From Lepidurus packardi (Eukaryota > Arthropoda > Branchiopoda > Notostraca > Triopsidae), in the NCBI GenBank assembly GCA_023053545.1, contig JAKZAN010000005.1, positions 2,480,001-2,544,000 of the forward strand: a stretch of DNA of 64,000 nt, written 5' to 3'. How positions within the stretch are numbered: the stretch's first letter is position 1; every line of letters starts with the position of its first letter. The translations under genes were made by a program, and so were the position numbers. Positions 30,932 to 41,447 of the stretch are shown in pieces. The notes beneath the pieces were generated by a model, which was not told the DNA's origin, did not search any database, and saw only the letters and a list, made by a program, of their open reading frames with translations.

Positions 30932-33264
30932 GTAAGTGGCCACGACGGCGAATATATCAGTCTCGTTTCCAAAGTAGATGAAGACCAAGTGCTCAGTCCA
31001 GACGTGGGGCTAACCCCGGAGGAGGAGCAGTGCGCACTCAAGGCTGGGAGACTAACTTGGAACACCCTCCATCCCGGTGGTGGGAAGACCACCCGGGTTA
31101 TACGGAGGCTAGTTGAGCTCGGCAGGGCTAATGGAAGACGAATGTTAGTGTTAGCCCCCACGAGAGTGGTCAAGGAGCAACTGCTTGCGGGCCTCAAGGA
31201 CCTGGGGGCAACCGACAGCGTAAAAAGGAAAAGTCTCGTTAGCGTCGGATGCCACGCCACATTTTTCGCTGAGGTTCTTCGCGGTAGCAACAGGTTCTTT
31301 GACCTCTACATCATGGATGAAGCCCACTACGTGGAACCCTCCTCTATAGCCCTCCGAGGTTGGATAGCAAACGAAGTTAGGGACGGGAGAACATCAGCCC
31401 TCCTTTGCACCGCCACTCCTCCAGGAAGCAGTGAAAACTGCGAAAGCAACTACCCTATTGTGGAAACAAGGATCAGTCCTCGAGACATTTCCAAGTCCTA
31501 CTTTCAAGGAAAAGACACTGATTTCTCGGCCAGAAAGATTAGAGCCAAAGTAGGGCCCGGGAACTTGTGTGTTTTCTGCTCCTCAATTCGAAAGGTGAAG
31601 GATCTGGCTCAAGACGCCTTGCGCGAGGGGGAGAACGCGCAGGAGCTCCATAGCGGGAACTTTGACGACACATATCAGCGCATCCTAAAGGAACCTCCCA
31701 GTTTTCTCGCAACCACAGACATCTCTGAACTTGGAGCTAATTATGACCTCGACATAGTGGTTGACCTCCGCAGGACAATGAAACCACTCGTGAACAACCT
31801 TGATTTCCCTTCTGAGGAGGTCACAATGGAGAGTTTTCCAGCCAACCATTGCAGTGTCAACCAGCGCCGAGGAAGAATTGGAAGGCTGAAACCTGGAAAA
31901 TACTTCTATCTGGACGAGGAACCCCTAGAGTATCCGGGGGAAACAGCGATGTACGTGGAGGCCCGGATCCTGCTGGACCAGTTTGAGACTGCCATCCCAG
32001 CTCTAGCCCCAGAGGAACGCAGCGGTATGGTATTGGGAAAAAGGAAGCTGCTTCCTGAGGAGAGGAACACCTTCACCGCCCTCGTCTGCGACAGGAGTTT
32101 CCCCGTCTGGCTAGCCTACAACGTAGCACGGGAAAGAGAAGACAGCTGGCTTGTAAACTGTGGAGATTGTAAAAAAGATGATGCCAAGGAATTCGCCAAG
32201 CGAAATTCCTATCTGAGCATCACCCATGGAAGACACGCTGGGCAACCCTTCAGACCCAAGTGGATGGACCAGAGGATGTTCGAAAGGGGGAAGATGAGGC
32301 CCTTCATGCAAGCCTACCTAAGCGGCCAGCAGGTTTATAGAACCGATTTTGGACTGGCCACCAACATCGCAGCTGCGGTGCTGGAGACGTTTGCAGTAGC
32401 AGAACTCTTCTTTAACAAAGATTTCGGCTCTTTCTCCGACAAGCTAAAAATCCAGATCTATGGGTACGTCGGCCTGTGGGGAATAGTTGGCTGCATGGTC
32501 CTCCTAGGGTTCCTTTCCAGGGTATTTACCATGCTAACGAGGAAAGAAGAGTATGCTGCTCCCGAGAGGCATGTTCAAGGCAAGGAAAGGAATCTCGTCC
32601 AGGGGGCTTTCGCCTTCACGGTGCTTTCAACTTCGTGCTACCTTTTCTACGGGATGTATGTGGGGGTACTGGATGTGAAACACTGCATAGTGATTTGCTT
32701 CTGCATCATGGTTTTTGTCGGATGCTACGTCCACGAGGCCTCCAGCTACCGTAGTTTCCAAGACAATGCACTCTCAATCCTGTACTGGGTAACGGCCGTG
32801 ATTGGCGTAACAGTGGCCATGAACGAGATGAGCCTGCTTGAAAAGACAAAACAAGACCTCTTCGGGCACAGGGAGACGGTTACGCTAGTCAGTGGCCCCC
32901 GGTGGAACGAGTGGATGTTTGCTGATGGTGACCTAGCAGCAGCCATGAGCTCCTTGAATGCTCTCCATGCTATCGTCATGCCCTGGTGGCGGAAAAGGGT
33001 GAGGCTGAGGAAAAGGCTGAGGTGAAGCTGGCGGGATCCGAGCCCAACATGGGGCCCCTAAAGGAAGTCGAAATTCCATTCCCCTGGGAAAGCATGGGAA
33101 TCCCCGAGCTTTTCATTTTCGCTGCTCTCATCCGCTCCGTGTTCGTGGGCAGTTTCGCCTCTCTCATTTTGGGAGGGGCTGTAGGAGGGCTGGCTATGTA
33201 TTTCACAGTCAGCCACGACGGCGCCGTCATCCTCAACAACTCACGTCGAGAATATTGGATATAG
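30932..33264 (+). pseudogene. Endogenous flavivirus-like NS3 helicase-NS4A-NS4B, unit 2, one frameshift
   Basis: Same content as the copy at 27717, with all helicase motifs unchanged. Differences seen: an Asn/Ile change (about 32704), a Ser/Phe change (about 32862), a silent change near 32960, and a 5-nt length difference near 33000-33013. That indel ends the main frame at 33025; the NS4B part continues in another frame (about 32986-33264). The rate of difference is well under 1% over 2.3 kb, so the duplication is recent or the copies have exchanged sequence. Confidence 0.92.
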
Positions 33265-33499
33265 AAAATGTCCTGCGTTGTGTATTTTAACTAGATGAAT
33301 CACAAGGGAAGAACTGTTATTATAGCAATGGCAAGGAACAACAATCAATATGCTCAGGCGGAACACGAACGACCCGGCAAGGCTACCAAGCCTTCGCTTC
33401 CCCTGGTCTGCCTTCTAAGCAACTTTAGGAACGTCATACAAATCGGGTGGGAATACAAAAAAGAGGGAATAGAAGGAACGCAATTAGGAATCCGCAACA
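33245..33499 (-). repeat. Composite LTR 3
   Basis: 255 bp, ending CCGCAACA directly before the CAAAC target duplication. On the minus strand this is the 5' LTR of the array. Confidence 0.92.
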
Positions 33500-33571
33500 C
33501 AAACAGTGGAAAAGCGCTGTGATTGGTCAATTTCGAAAACCATAGGAACGATACTTAATTTCAGTACTGTA

Positions 33572-36350
33572 CCTTTAAGAGAGGGGACAAGTAGGGAAAA
33601 TGATGCAGAAGAGAGCAAACTTAGGAGTAAGATAAGGAAACCGTGGTGGGACGAAAATTGCAGTGAGCCAATAAGCAACATGCGAACGAAATACAGATTA
33701 ATGAAACGAAGCCCCAACACTGAAACCTTGACAGAATACAAGAAATCCAAAGCAAATTGTAAGAGAATTACACAGGAAAAGAAAAGATCCCACTGGAAAT
33801 CGAAGGTGGAGGGTTTAGGAAAACAAACAACAACCAAACAAATGTGGGAGCTGATAAGAAGAATGGAAGGAACAACAGCGGAAAATATAGAAAGGGTGAC
33901 GCTTAATTCAGGGGGACAGTGTATACAACAAAACGAAGAAAAAGCAGGAACTTTTGTGGAGCATTTCGCCAAGATACAAAGTGAGGAGCCGGAAACTGAG
34001 GCAAATGAAGCGGAGTTATTTCACATACAATTTGAAATAAACAACATCATAGACGATAGAAACAGCACGACTGGTTTTGATAGACCGTTCACGGAATGGG
34101 AAATAGAGGAGATTTTAAGAAAAACACCAAAAACGAGCCAAGGAAAAGACTTGGTACACTACAATTTTTTAGGGAAATTACCAAAAAATTGAAGGCAAGC
34201 ATTGAGAATACTTTTTAATCACATATTGGAGTGCGGCATGGTACCTAAAGACTGGTGCAATGCGGTAGTTGTACCTATTTTAAAAGCAGGCAAAAACCAC
34301 AATGAAGTGAAGTCATACAGGCCCATATCCCTGATATCGTGTGTTACCAAAGTGTTCGAAAGAACGCTAGTCAAAAGGCTCAACTGGATCTCTGAAAAAA
34401 GAGGGTGGTATTCTCCGGCACAGTCAGGATTCAGACGAGGTCGAAGCACGGTGGACCAACTGGTCAGGCTGAACAATGAAGCTCATCGTGTGTTTGAAAA
34501 CGGAGAGGTATTAGTTGCATTATTCATAGATCTAACCCCTGCGTATGATTCAGTCTGGGTAGACAGACTACTATACAAAGTTGGGCAAAAAGGAGTTAAG
34601 GGCAAAATTTTAGGAATTCTGAAATGTTTTTTAAGCAACAGAACGATGGAAGTGAGAGTCGGTCGAAGCATGTCCAGACAAATACAGCTATAAAGAGGAG
34701 TTCCCCAGGGGTCGGTGCTCAGTCCATGGCTATTCAACATGATGCTATCAGATTTCCTCATGGTTAATATGATATAATTTCCTCATGATTAATATCTTAC
34801 TCACGGTATACAAAAATTTTATACGGTCGAAACTAGAGTACGCAAGTTTTATATACAGACACATTAACGCTAGGAAACTAGATGTCATAGAAACAGTGCA
34901 AAACAAATCATTAAGAATAATACTGGGTGCAACGAAAACAACGCCGATCGGGGTGTTACATTGCGCCGCAGAAGTAGTTTCCATACAAAGAAGGAGAGTT
35001 TTAATTGAACAAACATATTTTAATAGAATGATAGAATGTCACAGGGACGATCCTGTAGTACAAGAGATAGTGAACAAGAATTCCCTGTCTTGGGAAAGTG
35101 TGTCCGAAACCAAAAACACAATCAAAATACCTTACGCAATGCAAGGCATTTTTTGTAAAAAAAATTTACCCCCATGGGAATTCGAAGGCCATCAGATACA
35201 AACCGCGATCCCGGAAAACAGCAAGGAAAAGTGCAATCAGCAAATAGTGCAAGAAGTTTTAATGTTTTTAGAGAAAAACTATGGAAATTTTAAAAGGGTT
35301 TTTACAGACGGATCGAAAGACAACGAGGGAAACTCGGGATGCGGTGTATACATGTTGTGATTCATGGAACCCAAAATGTTTGCCTGTATATTTAATTAAC
35401 CTTTCTGCCCCTTTTCCTTGACCCCTGATCCTTGAACCCTGACTTATTTACTCCGCCCTTCGACCCTTAGGTTTGATCCGCTTGCTATGTATGTTGTGTA
35501 TAAAAAGGAAGTGAATTGTTGGTGTAGAGTCAGTACAAAACATAACTTCTACTAAGCTGGGGTTCTATCCAACCATTTGATTCGGTAGCTAGAACAATAC
35601 ATGGAGGAAATGGGGGAGACAAGGTTATACGCACTAAACACATCATCGACAGTAACGGCAACAGAATTACACGCTTTACTAAAAGCGATGGCTTAGATTG
35701 AGGAAAAAGAGCAATGCAAGTATGTTATACCGACCGACTCAAAATCCGCAGCACATATGCTAAATAACTGGGGGAACCGGTCCTATTACGGTGTCTCATA
35801 CAAAAGATTCAAAACAGTATGAATTGGTTAAGGATAAATGGGTACACCATAAAGATTCAGTGGATACCAGCACATAAAGGGATCAGGGGAAATGAAATTG
35901 CGGATGGAGCGGCAAAGGAAGGAAGGAAGTCAGGAGAGGAAATTAAACACAAAATAACGAGCCAAGAACTGAAAACAATAACGAAAAGAAAAATTGAAAA
36001 GGATTACATAGAAGAACTAAAGGCTAGAACGGCACAGAAAATGGTTCAGAACCCGCATCAGTTCGGGACCAACAAATGGAAAAACAGTAAGAAAAGAAGG
36101 GAAGCCATCGTACTTCTAATAATAACATGCGGACATGGGAGATTCGGGTCATGGCTACACCGGTTCAATATGATAGAAGATGACACACGCCGTTATTGTG
36201 AGGAGGAAGAAAGTCCAGAGCACCTAATAATGAGATGTGGGAAGTTTACAGAAGAAAGGAAGGAACTCCGGACAAAACTAGAAAATAATAAAATAGCTTG
36301 GAGATTTGAAAATATAACGGCATTAGCGGCATTAACGGCAATAAAAGAGA
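33572..36350 (+). pseudogene. Decayed non-LTR retrotransposon (RT, RNase H), interrupted by a solo LTR
   Basis: Starts in the linker before RT (KPWWDENCSEPISNMRTKYR). RT blocks include SYRPISLISCVTKVFE, SPAQSGFRRGRSTVDQL, LFIDLTPAYDSVW and RGVPQGSVLSP. The next part, including the YADD box, is deleted (about 34765). The thumb region (RSKLEYASFIYR) and RNase H follow (VFTDGSKDNEGNSGCGVY; TELHALLKAMA; PTDSKSAAHML; IPAHKGIRGNEIADGAA), then a Cys/His end (EEEESPEHLIMRC). Presence of RNase H suggests the I/R1/LOA side of the LINE tree. Stops at about 34190, 34691 and 35696 and frame changes make it dead. The endonuclease is missing. Confidence 0.85.
35353..35596 (+). repeat. Solo LTR inside the LINE RNase H region, ATACA target duplication
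   Basis: 244 bp, TGTTGTGATTCATGG to TAGCTAGAACA, flanked by ATACA at 35348-35352 and 35597-35601. Removing it and one duplication restores continuous RNase H reading across the site. It contains a TATAAAAAG box near 35499. The TGTTGTGA start resembles the BEL/Pao LTR at 1869. Confidence 0.85.
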
Positions 36351-37186
36351 TACAGGAGATTGTCGGGGTATCCAATGGTAGCGTTTATAAACACCTGAAA
36401 TCCGCTGGCTACATTAATAGAGCGGACGTCTGCCTCCCGCACGACCTGAGCGACAGGAACCTGGTAGAGCGCGTGGACGCCTGCGATTTATTGCTACATA
36501 AAAATACGAAGCATCCTCTTTTGAGAAATCTAATCACAGGAGACGAAAAGTGGATTATGTGCAATAATGTTACAAGAAAAAGATCTTGGGGAACAAGGGA
36601 CAGTCGTCCACAAACTGTCCCTAAAGCCGGGCTCCACCCGAAGAAGGTGATGCTGTACATCTGGTGGGATTACAAAGGCGTAGTTTACTACGAGCTACTA
36701 CCATATGGTCAGACTATTAACTCGGACAAATATTGCGAGCAACTTAACAATTTGAAGGATGTCATTGCTCAAAAGCGTCCGGAATTGGCCAACAGAAGAG
36801 GCGTAACCTTCCACCACGACAATGCCCGTCCACACACATCTTTGCGGACCCGGCAAAAACTTTTAGAATTTTTCTGGGACGTTCTACCGCACCCTCTTTA
36901 CAGCCCTGACCTTGCACCTTCAGACTACCATCTTTTCCGCTCTCTTCAAAATTCCCTTAACGGAAAAAATTTCGAAAATCTGGAGGCTATCAAAATGCAC
37001 CTCAATCAGTCTTTCGCAAATAAACCCAAGATGTTTTGGGAGAAGGGGATCTTCGATCTACCAAATCGTTGGTCTAAAGTGATCGAACAAAATGGTTCAT
37101 ACATAGTTTAATAAAATTCGCTATGTGCAGAGAAATTTGCTTTCAAATTTTGGGTAATTTACTGCACGGACTTTTCGAGTGACCCA
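36350..37186 (+). pseudogene. 5'-truncated mariner transposase (DD34D), fused in frame to the LINE
   Basis: Reads on without a stop from the LINE frame that opens near 35819 and ends at TAA 37109-37111. It begins within the second helix-turn-helix (VSNGSVYKHLKSAG) and keeps all three catalytic Asp: ITGDEKWI, FHHDNARPHTS and YSPDLAPSDYHLF. The right inverted repeat (CACGGACTTTTCGAGTGACC, about 37164-37186) is followed by TA. The left end and N-terminal domain are missing. No internal stop is seen, so this is a relatively recent copy. Confidence 0.88.
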
Positions 37187-37194
37187 ATACATAC

Positions 37195-40033
37195 GTCCAA
37201 ACGTCCAAAAAGTTACACGGAGTGAATTTTTTTCCTGACGAGTTTAAAGGCGCAAAGAAGGAAGAGTGGGCTGTGTGGCGTAGACATTCTGAAAGGAATG
37301 TAAACTTTAACGGGCTTGGAAATGAGTGGCTGCCGAATTGTTATCCGTGTCAGTGAAAGAAATTGCGGAGTTGGTGTACTCGGGATTTTCGGAAGATGTG
37401 CAAAAAGACTATAAGAAGGCTTTAGATGGCCTGGAAAGAGTGCTTTAAAAAGGTAATCTGGATTTGTTCAAGAGCCGCTTTAATAATATGGTGAGAGACA
37501 AAGACACGACGGTTTGGGAATTTGTACATAAAATTAGGGAAGTGCATAGGAAAGCGTTTCCGACTCCTAAAGACGATGCCCGTGACGAGATATTGCTGTG
37601 GAAGCTGATACGAACAGTGGAAAATCTGCTTAACTTACCTGGATGACCCCATTGTTTTTAGTAAAAGTTTCGAGGAGCATTTTCAACGCTTGAATGAGAT
37701 TTTCTGTCGACTGGGAGAAGCTAACTTGAAGATTAAACCCTCGGAATGTAAGCTTCTCTGTACTTCAGTACCTTTTCTAGGGCATGTGGCAAGCAAGGAG
37801 GGAGTTCGCACGGATCCAGAGAAAACGAAGGCGATAGTAGAATGGCCCCGTCCAACAAACCGTGATGAGTTGAACAGTTTTCTCGGTTTAGCATCATATT
37901 ATCGTCGTTTTGTTAAAAGCTTTGCTGACGTCGCCAAGCCCTTGTATCGACTAACTGAAATGAATGTACCCTACGAATGGTCCGTGTTATGCGAGCAATC
38001 GTTTGTAGAGCTTAAACGTCTTCTTACTTCTGCCCCTGTATTAGCTTTTCCTGATATTTCCAAGCCTTTTATTGTCGACTCCGACGCAAGTAATGTGGGA
38101 TTAGGAGCTGTGCTATAACAAGAGATTGACGGTGTAGAGCGCCCTATAGCTTATGCGAGTCGGTGTTTGACGAGACCAGAGACTCGCTCCTGTGTGACAC
38201 GAAAAGAGCTATTGGCAGTTAAATTTGCTTTCTTGCAATTTAGCCATTATTTGCTCGGAAGACCGTTTCAGATCCGGACGGATAATAGTGCAGTAGCATG
38301 GATAAAGAACTGTAAAGAACCCACGGGACAGATTTTGCGATGGTTGAGTTTGTTCGAATCTTATCAGTTCACCGTCGAACACAGACCCGGACCAAAGCAT
38401 GGAAACTCTGATGCGCTTTCAAGAAGACCATGTTCGCAGTGCGGTAAGCATGAAGGGTCGGACAACGAAGAGGAAAGAGGAGAGCCGGACATGCTTAGTC
38501 AAGTTAGTCAAGACATGGCTAAGGGAATCCAACTGTAAGCCGAATTTAAAGGAGTTGAGCCCGACATTGCGTAGTTACTGGACGAAAAGGAAAAATGTGA
38601 AGTTTTCTAATGGCGGGCTTTATCGCAAATGGGTGCCCGCTGATGGGTGTCTATACCTAACTACCTCTGGTACCTAAAGGGAAACAAGAAGAGTTTCTGA
38701 GGAACTATCATGGCGGAAACTCTAGTGCACATATGGGTAGCACGAAGATTTTACTGAAGCTGCGTTCGCGATTTTATTGGCCAGGAATGAGAAAGGACAT
38801 TGAGAACTGGTGCAAAAGTTGTTCAACATGTATGCAACGAAATCCTCCGTCTCAAAGACCAAGGCTCCTTTGAATCCCTTGAACCCAAGATTTCCAAGTG
38901 ACATTGTTGCAATGGATATTTTGGGACCCTTGCCCGAAACAAGAGACCATAACCGTTACATTTTAATTGTCGGTGATTTGTTTACGAAGTGGTTGGAGGC
39001 ATATCCTATTAGGAACCAGGAAGCTAGCACCATTGCTAGTAAGTTGTATGGTGAATTTATCACCAGATATGGCGTTCCTCTTCAACTTCACTCCGATCAA
39101 GTGAGAAATTTTGAATCAAAAACTGTAAATGAAATTTGCCGGATACTCAAGATCAAGAAGACTCGGACAACCCCATATCACCCGGAGAGTGACGGGTTTA
39201 TTGAGCGGGCTAATAGGACAATCTTGGCTGGCCTTAGTAAGTTGATTGACGAGGGAGACGAGACATGGGATCTTGTTTTGCCCAGTGTTTTGCTTGCGTA
39301 CCGGTCCAGTGTTCAAAGTTCTTCTACATTTACCCCTGCTCGCCTACAATTAGGCAGGGAGTTGTTTTTACCGGAAGAAGTTGTGTTCGGTGGGGGAAAT
39401 TTAGGAGCGGAGCCTGTGTCCACGTCTCAGTATGCTGAATTCTTAGAGAAGACGCTACCGAAAATCTTTGAACAGGCGCGAACACGGTTAGGAGTCGCCC
39501 AACGTTATCAGAAGGTAATTTATGATAGAAGCATGTCAAAGCAGCAGATCCGCTTGGGAGACTCTGTTTGGTTATTAACTCCTGCTCCAAAGAGGGGAAG
39601 GTTTCGAAAGTTTCATCGACCTTGGTCGGGCCCGTGGATTGTGATCAAATGTATTTCTGATCAGCTTGTGCGAATTAAGAACGCATCTACAGGGACAAGA
39701 AAAGTTGTTCATGTGAACAATTTAAAGAAAGAGTTGTCTGTTACTAACGTGCCTACGGATTGTCCAGTAGAGACAGGACCCAGGCCTGTTCCAGAAAGAA
39801 GAGAAGAAGTTGTACCAAAAGTTATGTTGCATGCAGTGCCGACGGAACAGGAGGAAGAAAGAAGAGAGGAAGTTGTAGCGAGACGCAGAAGATTTCCACA
39901 GTGGCACAGTAATGCCACTTGGAACTCCGGCGGTTCATTTTGTAACTTTGACAAAAGGGAAAAACATTCCCAATATTCTCTCCATAGTTTAAAATCGTCG
40001 TACTTTTGGACCTGCAAGTCCAATATATTGTGA
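37195..40033 (+). pseudogene. Decayed second Gypsy element: gag piece, RT, RNase H, integrase
   Basis: Related to the element at 6453 but older. gag traces (EEWAVWRRHSERNVNF; DARDEILLWKLIR, 37230-37640) are joined by deletion directly to RT at YLDDPIVFSKSFEEH (37640). RT end and RNase H (SDASNVGLGAVL, stop at 38116; TDNSAVAWIKN) follow, then integrase at 38810-40033 with DILGPLPETR, HSDQVRNFES (Gly to Val after the second Asp), HPESDGFIERANR and a GPW/GPY-type end (HRPWSGPWIVIK). Frame breaks at about 38116 and 38536-38810. No LTRs were found at either side. Confidence 0.88.
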
Positions 40034-40560
40034 ACAATTTAGACTTGACGAAAGAGCAGATGGACAAAGAACTGCCGGCCATAATTGAAGCACTCGATGC
40101 GTACGCAAAAGGGGAAAGTAACGAAATGTTAGAACGCAACAAGTTCAACCAGCGAAATCAAAGGGAGGGAGAAACCTTTCAAGAATTCCTCACGGACATG
40201 AAGCATCTCATCAAAACACTAACCCGCCAACTCGGAATACGGGATGCAACTTTTGGACATCTGCAGAGACGGCATTTTGCGGGACCGAGTTCTGGAAGGG
40301 GTAGCAGAACAAAAGACAAGAGAACGTCTCCTTAACGTGAAAACCATCGACTTAAACAAGGCCATACAGGTTTGTATGATGGCTGAGTCATCGGCACAAC
40401 AGATGGAGACCCTACAGAAACAGAAAGAGTATGGAATGAACCGATTGCAGAAAGGGAGATACAAGACAAGGGGGAAACCGGACCAGGGTAGCAAGGTCAA
40501 ACCGGACCACGGCGGCAGGTCAACAAACAAAGAGAACGAATCGGCCAACCTTATCTTGCT
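40034..40560 (+). pseudogene. Gag fragment of another Gypsy lineage
   Basis: Reads NNLDLTKEQMDKELPAIIEA and NQREGETFQEFLTDMKHL; then, after a frameshift near 40240, LDICRDGILRDRVLEGV, RERLLNVKTIDLNKAIQVC and MMAESSAQQ. This is the capsid pattern of Gypsy elements related to K02A2.6-type polyproteins, distinct from the neighbours on the left. The zinc knuckle is not present. Confidence 0.7.
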
Positions 40561-41447
40561 CACATTTCGTTGGGAATTGTCCAGCTGGAAATCAGCAAGT
40601 GTATTTTACGCAAGACTATGGGAATTGCATTGGCACCGCCTTCGCGCGGTTTTCGAAAGAGAGAATACTGGTTATTGTTGAAACGAACATAAATTTAAAT
40701 GAAAAGAAAATTTGTGTAATTTTAATAACGACAATAAGTTCTTCATTGATTGACTGAAATTTGCTTTTGCTTTTGCTTAACTTAACAATATGAAATATTA
40801 ATCCATACATACTTCTTTGTTCCCAAGAGTTCAGTCATAAGCCTTTACTTAAATATAGAACTTAATCTTTCTAACCTTGACATAACTTCCTCATAATTGT
40901 CTTTCCACTTGGTGTTCTTCCGCGTTAGGTATTTCCGTTAGGTATTCAAAAAGAGTATTTTATTTCATTTAAAATTACGATAACGTCGCATATTATTAGA
41001 ACGGAGAAGCTGCAGTATAACGATGCAGATCGGGTTGCTCTTACGTTTCGTGTAGACGAAGCTAAACCATCGTATATAGACGTCTGCAAGCTGTCGTTCT
41101 TGAACGTTGTTAGTTTGGCAAAAAGTTAACGTCATATAATGTCACTTCTCAATGTAAATTAAACGTCTCACGTAGACGCCGAAATATCGTCCCGTGTGGA
41201 CGTTCACGTATCGTCCCGTGTGGACGTTCACGTATCGTCCCGTGTGGACGTTCACGTATCGTCCCGTGTGGACGTTAACGTATCGTCACCTGTCGACGTT
41301 CGTAGCGCTGGTCAATTGGATGTCGCATAAACGTTGCACAAACGTTGCTTTCGACGTCAAACGGTCAAAAAAAGCCGTCGTTTCGACCAAGATGTGCTAC
41401 TTGGGTACTCCTATATTCCTTGATTTCAAGCCCAAACGTACTTCCAG
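40561..41447. other. AT-rich upstream region of TNP2-type element 2
   Basis: No gene recognised except the minisatellite at 41186-41301. An acceptor-like TACTTCCAG ends at 41447 exactly where homology to the third exon of the relative at 59556 begins, so earlier exons of this copy may have been lost here. Confidence 0.45.
41186..41301. repeat. 24-bp minisatellite, nearly five units
   Basis: ATCGTCCCGTGTGGACGTTC plus ACGT, repeated at 41186, 41210, 41234 and 41258, with a partial diverged unit at 41282. Units 1-3 are identical; unit 4 has TTAACGT at its end. GACGTT/ACGT motifs also occur around it (about 41105-41180). It lies upstream of the transposase and may be a subterminal repeat block. 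Confidence 0.9.

Larger units (their letters stand above)
26809..33499 (-). mobile_element. BEL/Pao-flavivirus composite: LTR-unit-LTR-unit-LTR with CAAAC target duplication
   Basis: Three near-identical 255-256-bp LTRs (26809-27064, 30025-30279, 33245-33499) bracket two 2.96-kb units repeated at a 3215-bp period. CAAAC at 26804-26808 and 33500-33504 is a 5-bp target duplication around the whole array. The left LTR keeps the TG terminus; LTRs 2 and 3 start one base in, directly joined to viral sequence. Each unit is, in plus-strand order, a reversed BEL/Pao pol end and a flavivirus-like NS3-NS4B stretch. No primer-binding site is visible beside the minus-strand 5' LTRs. The copies differ by a handful of substitutions and one indel. 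Confidence 0.9.
25933..33569 (-). mobile_element. Tc1-like transposon remnant with long TIRs, TA target, split by an LTR composite
   Basis: Terminal inverted repeats of about 190 bp start CAGTACTGAAATTAAGTATC at 25933 and end with its complement at 33569, flanked by TA on both sides (25931-25932, 33570-33571). The left arm is 25933 to about 26126. The right arm is 26682-26808 plus 33505-33569, because the composite at 26809-33499 inserted into it. Without that insert the element is about 0.95 kb with a C-terminal transposase fragment, i.e. an internally deleted copy. Confidence 0.85.

Noticed and set aside
27774-33264. Replicating virus or assembly contamination as the source of the flavivirus-like sequence
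   Set aside because: It is joined at base resolution to LTR and integrase sequence in two non-identical copies and flanked by a target duplication.
41186-41301. CRISPR-like array
   Set aside because: The 24-bp units abut with no unique spacers; this is a eukaryotic minisatellite.
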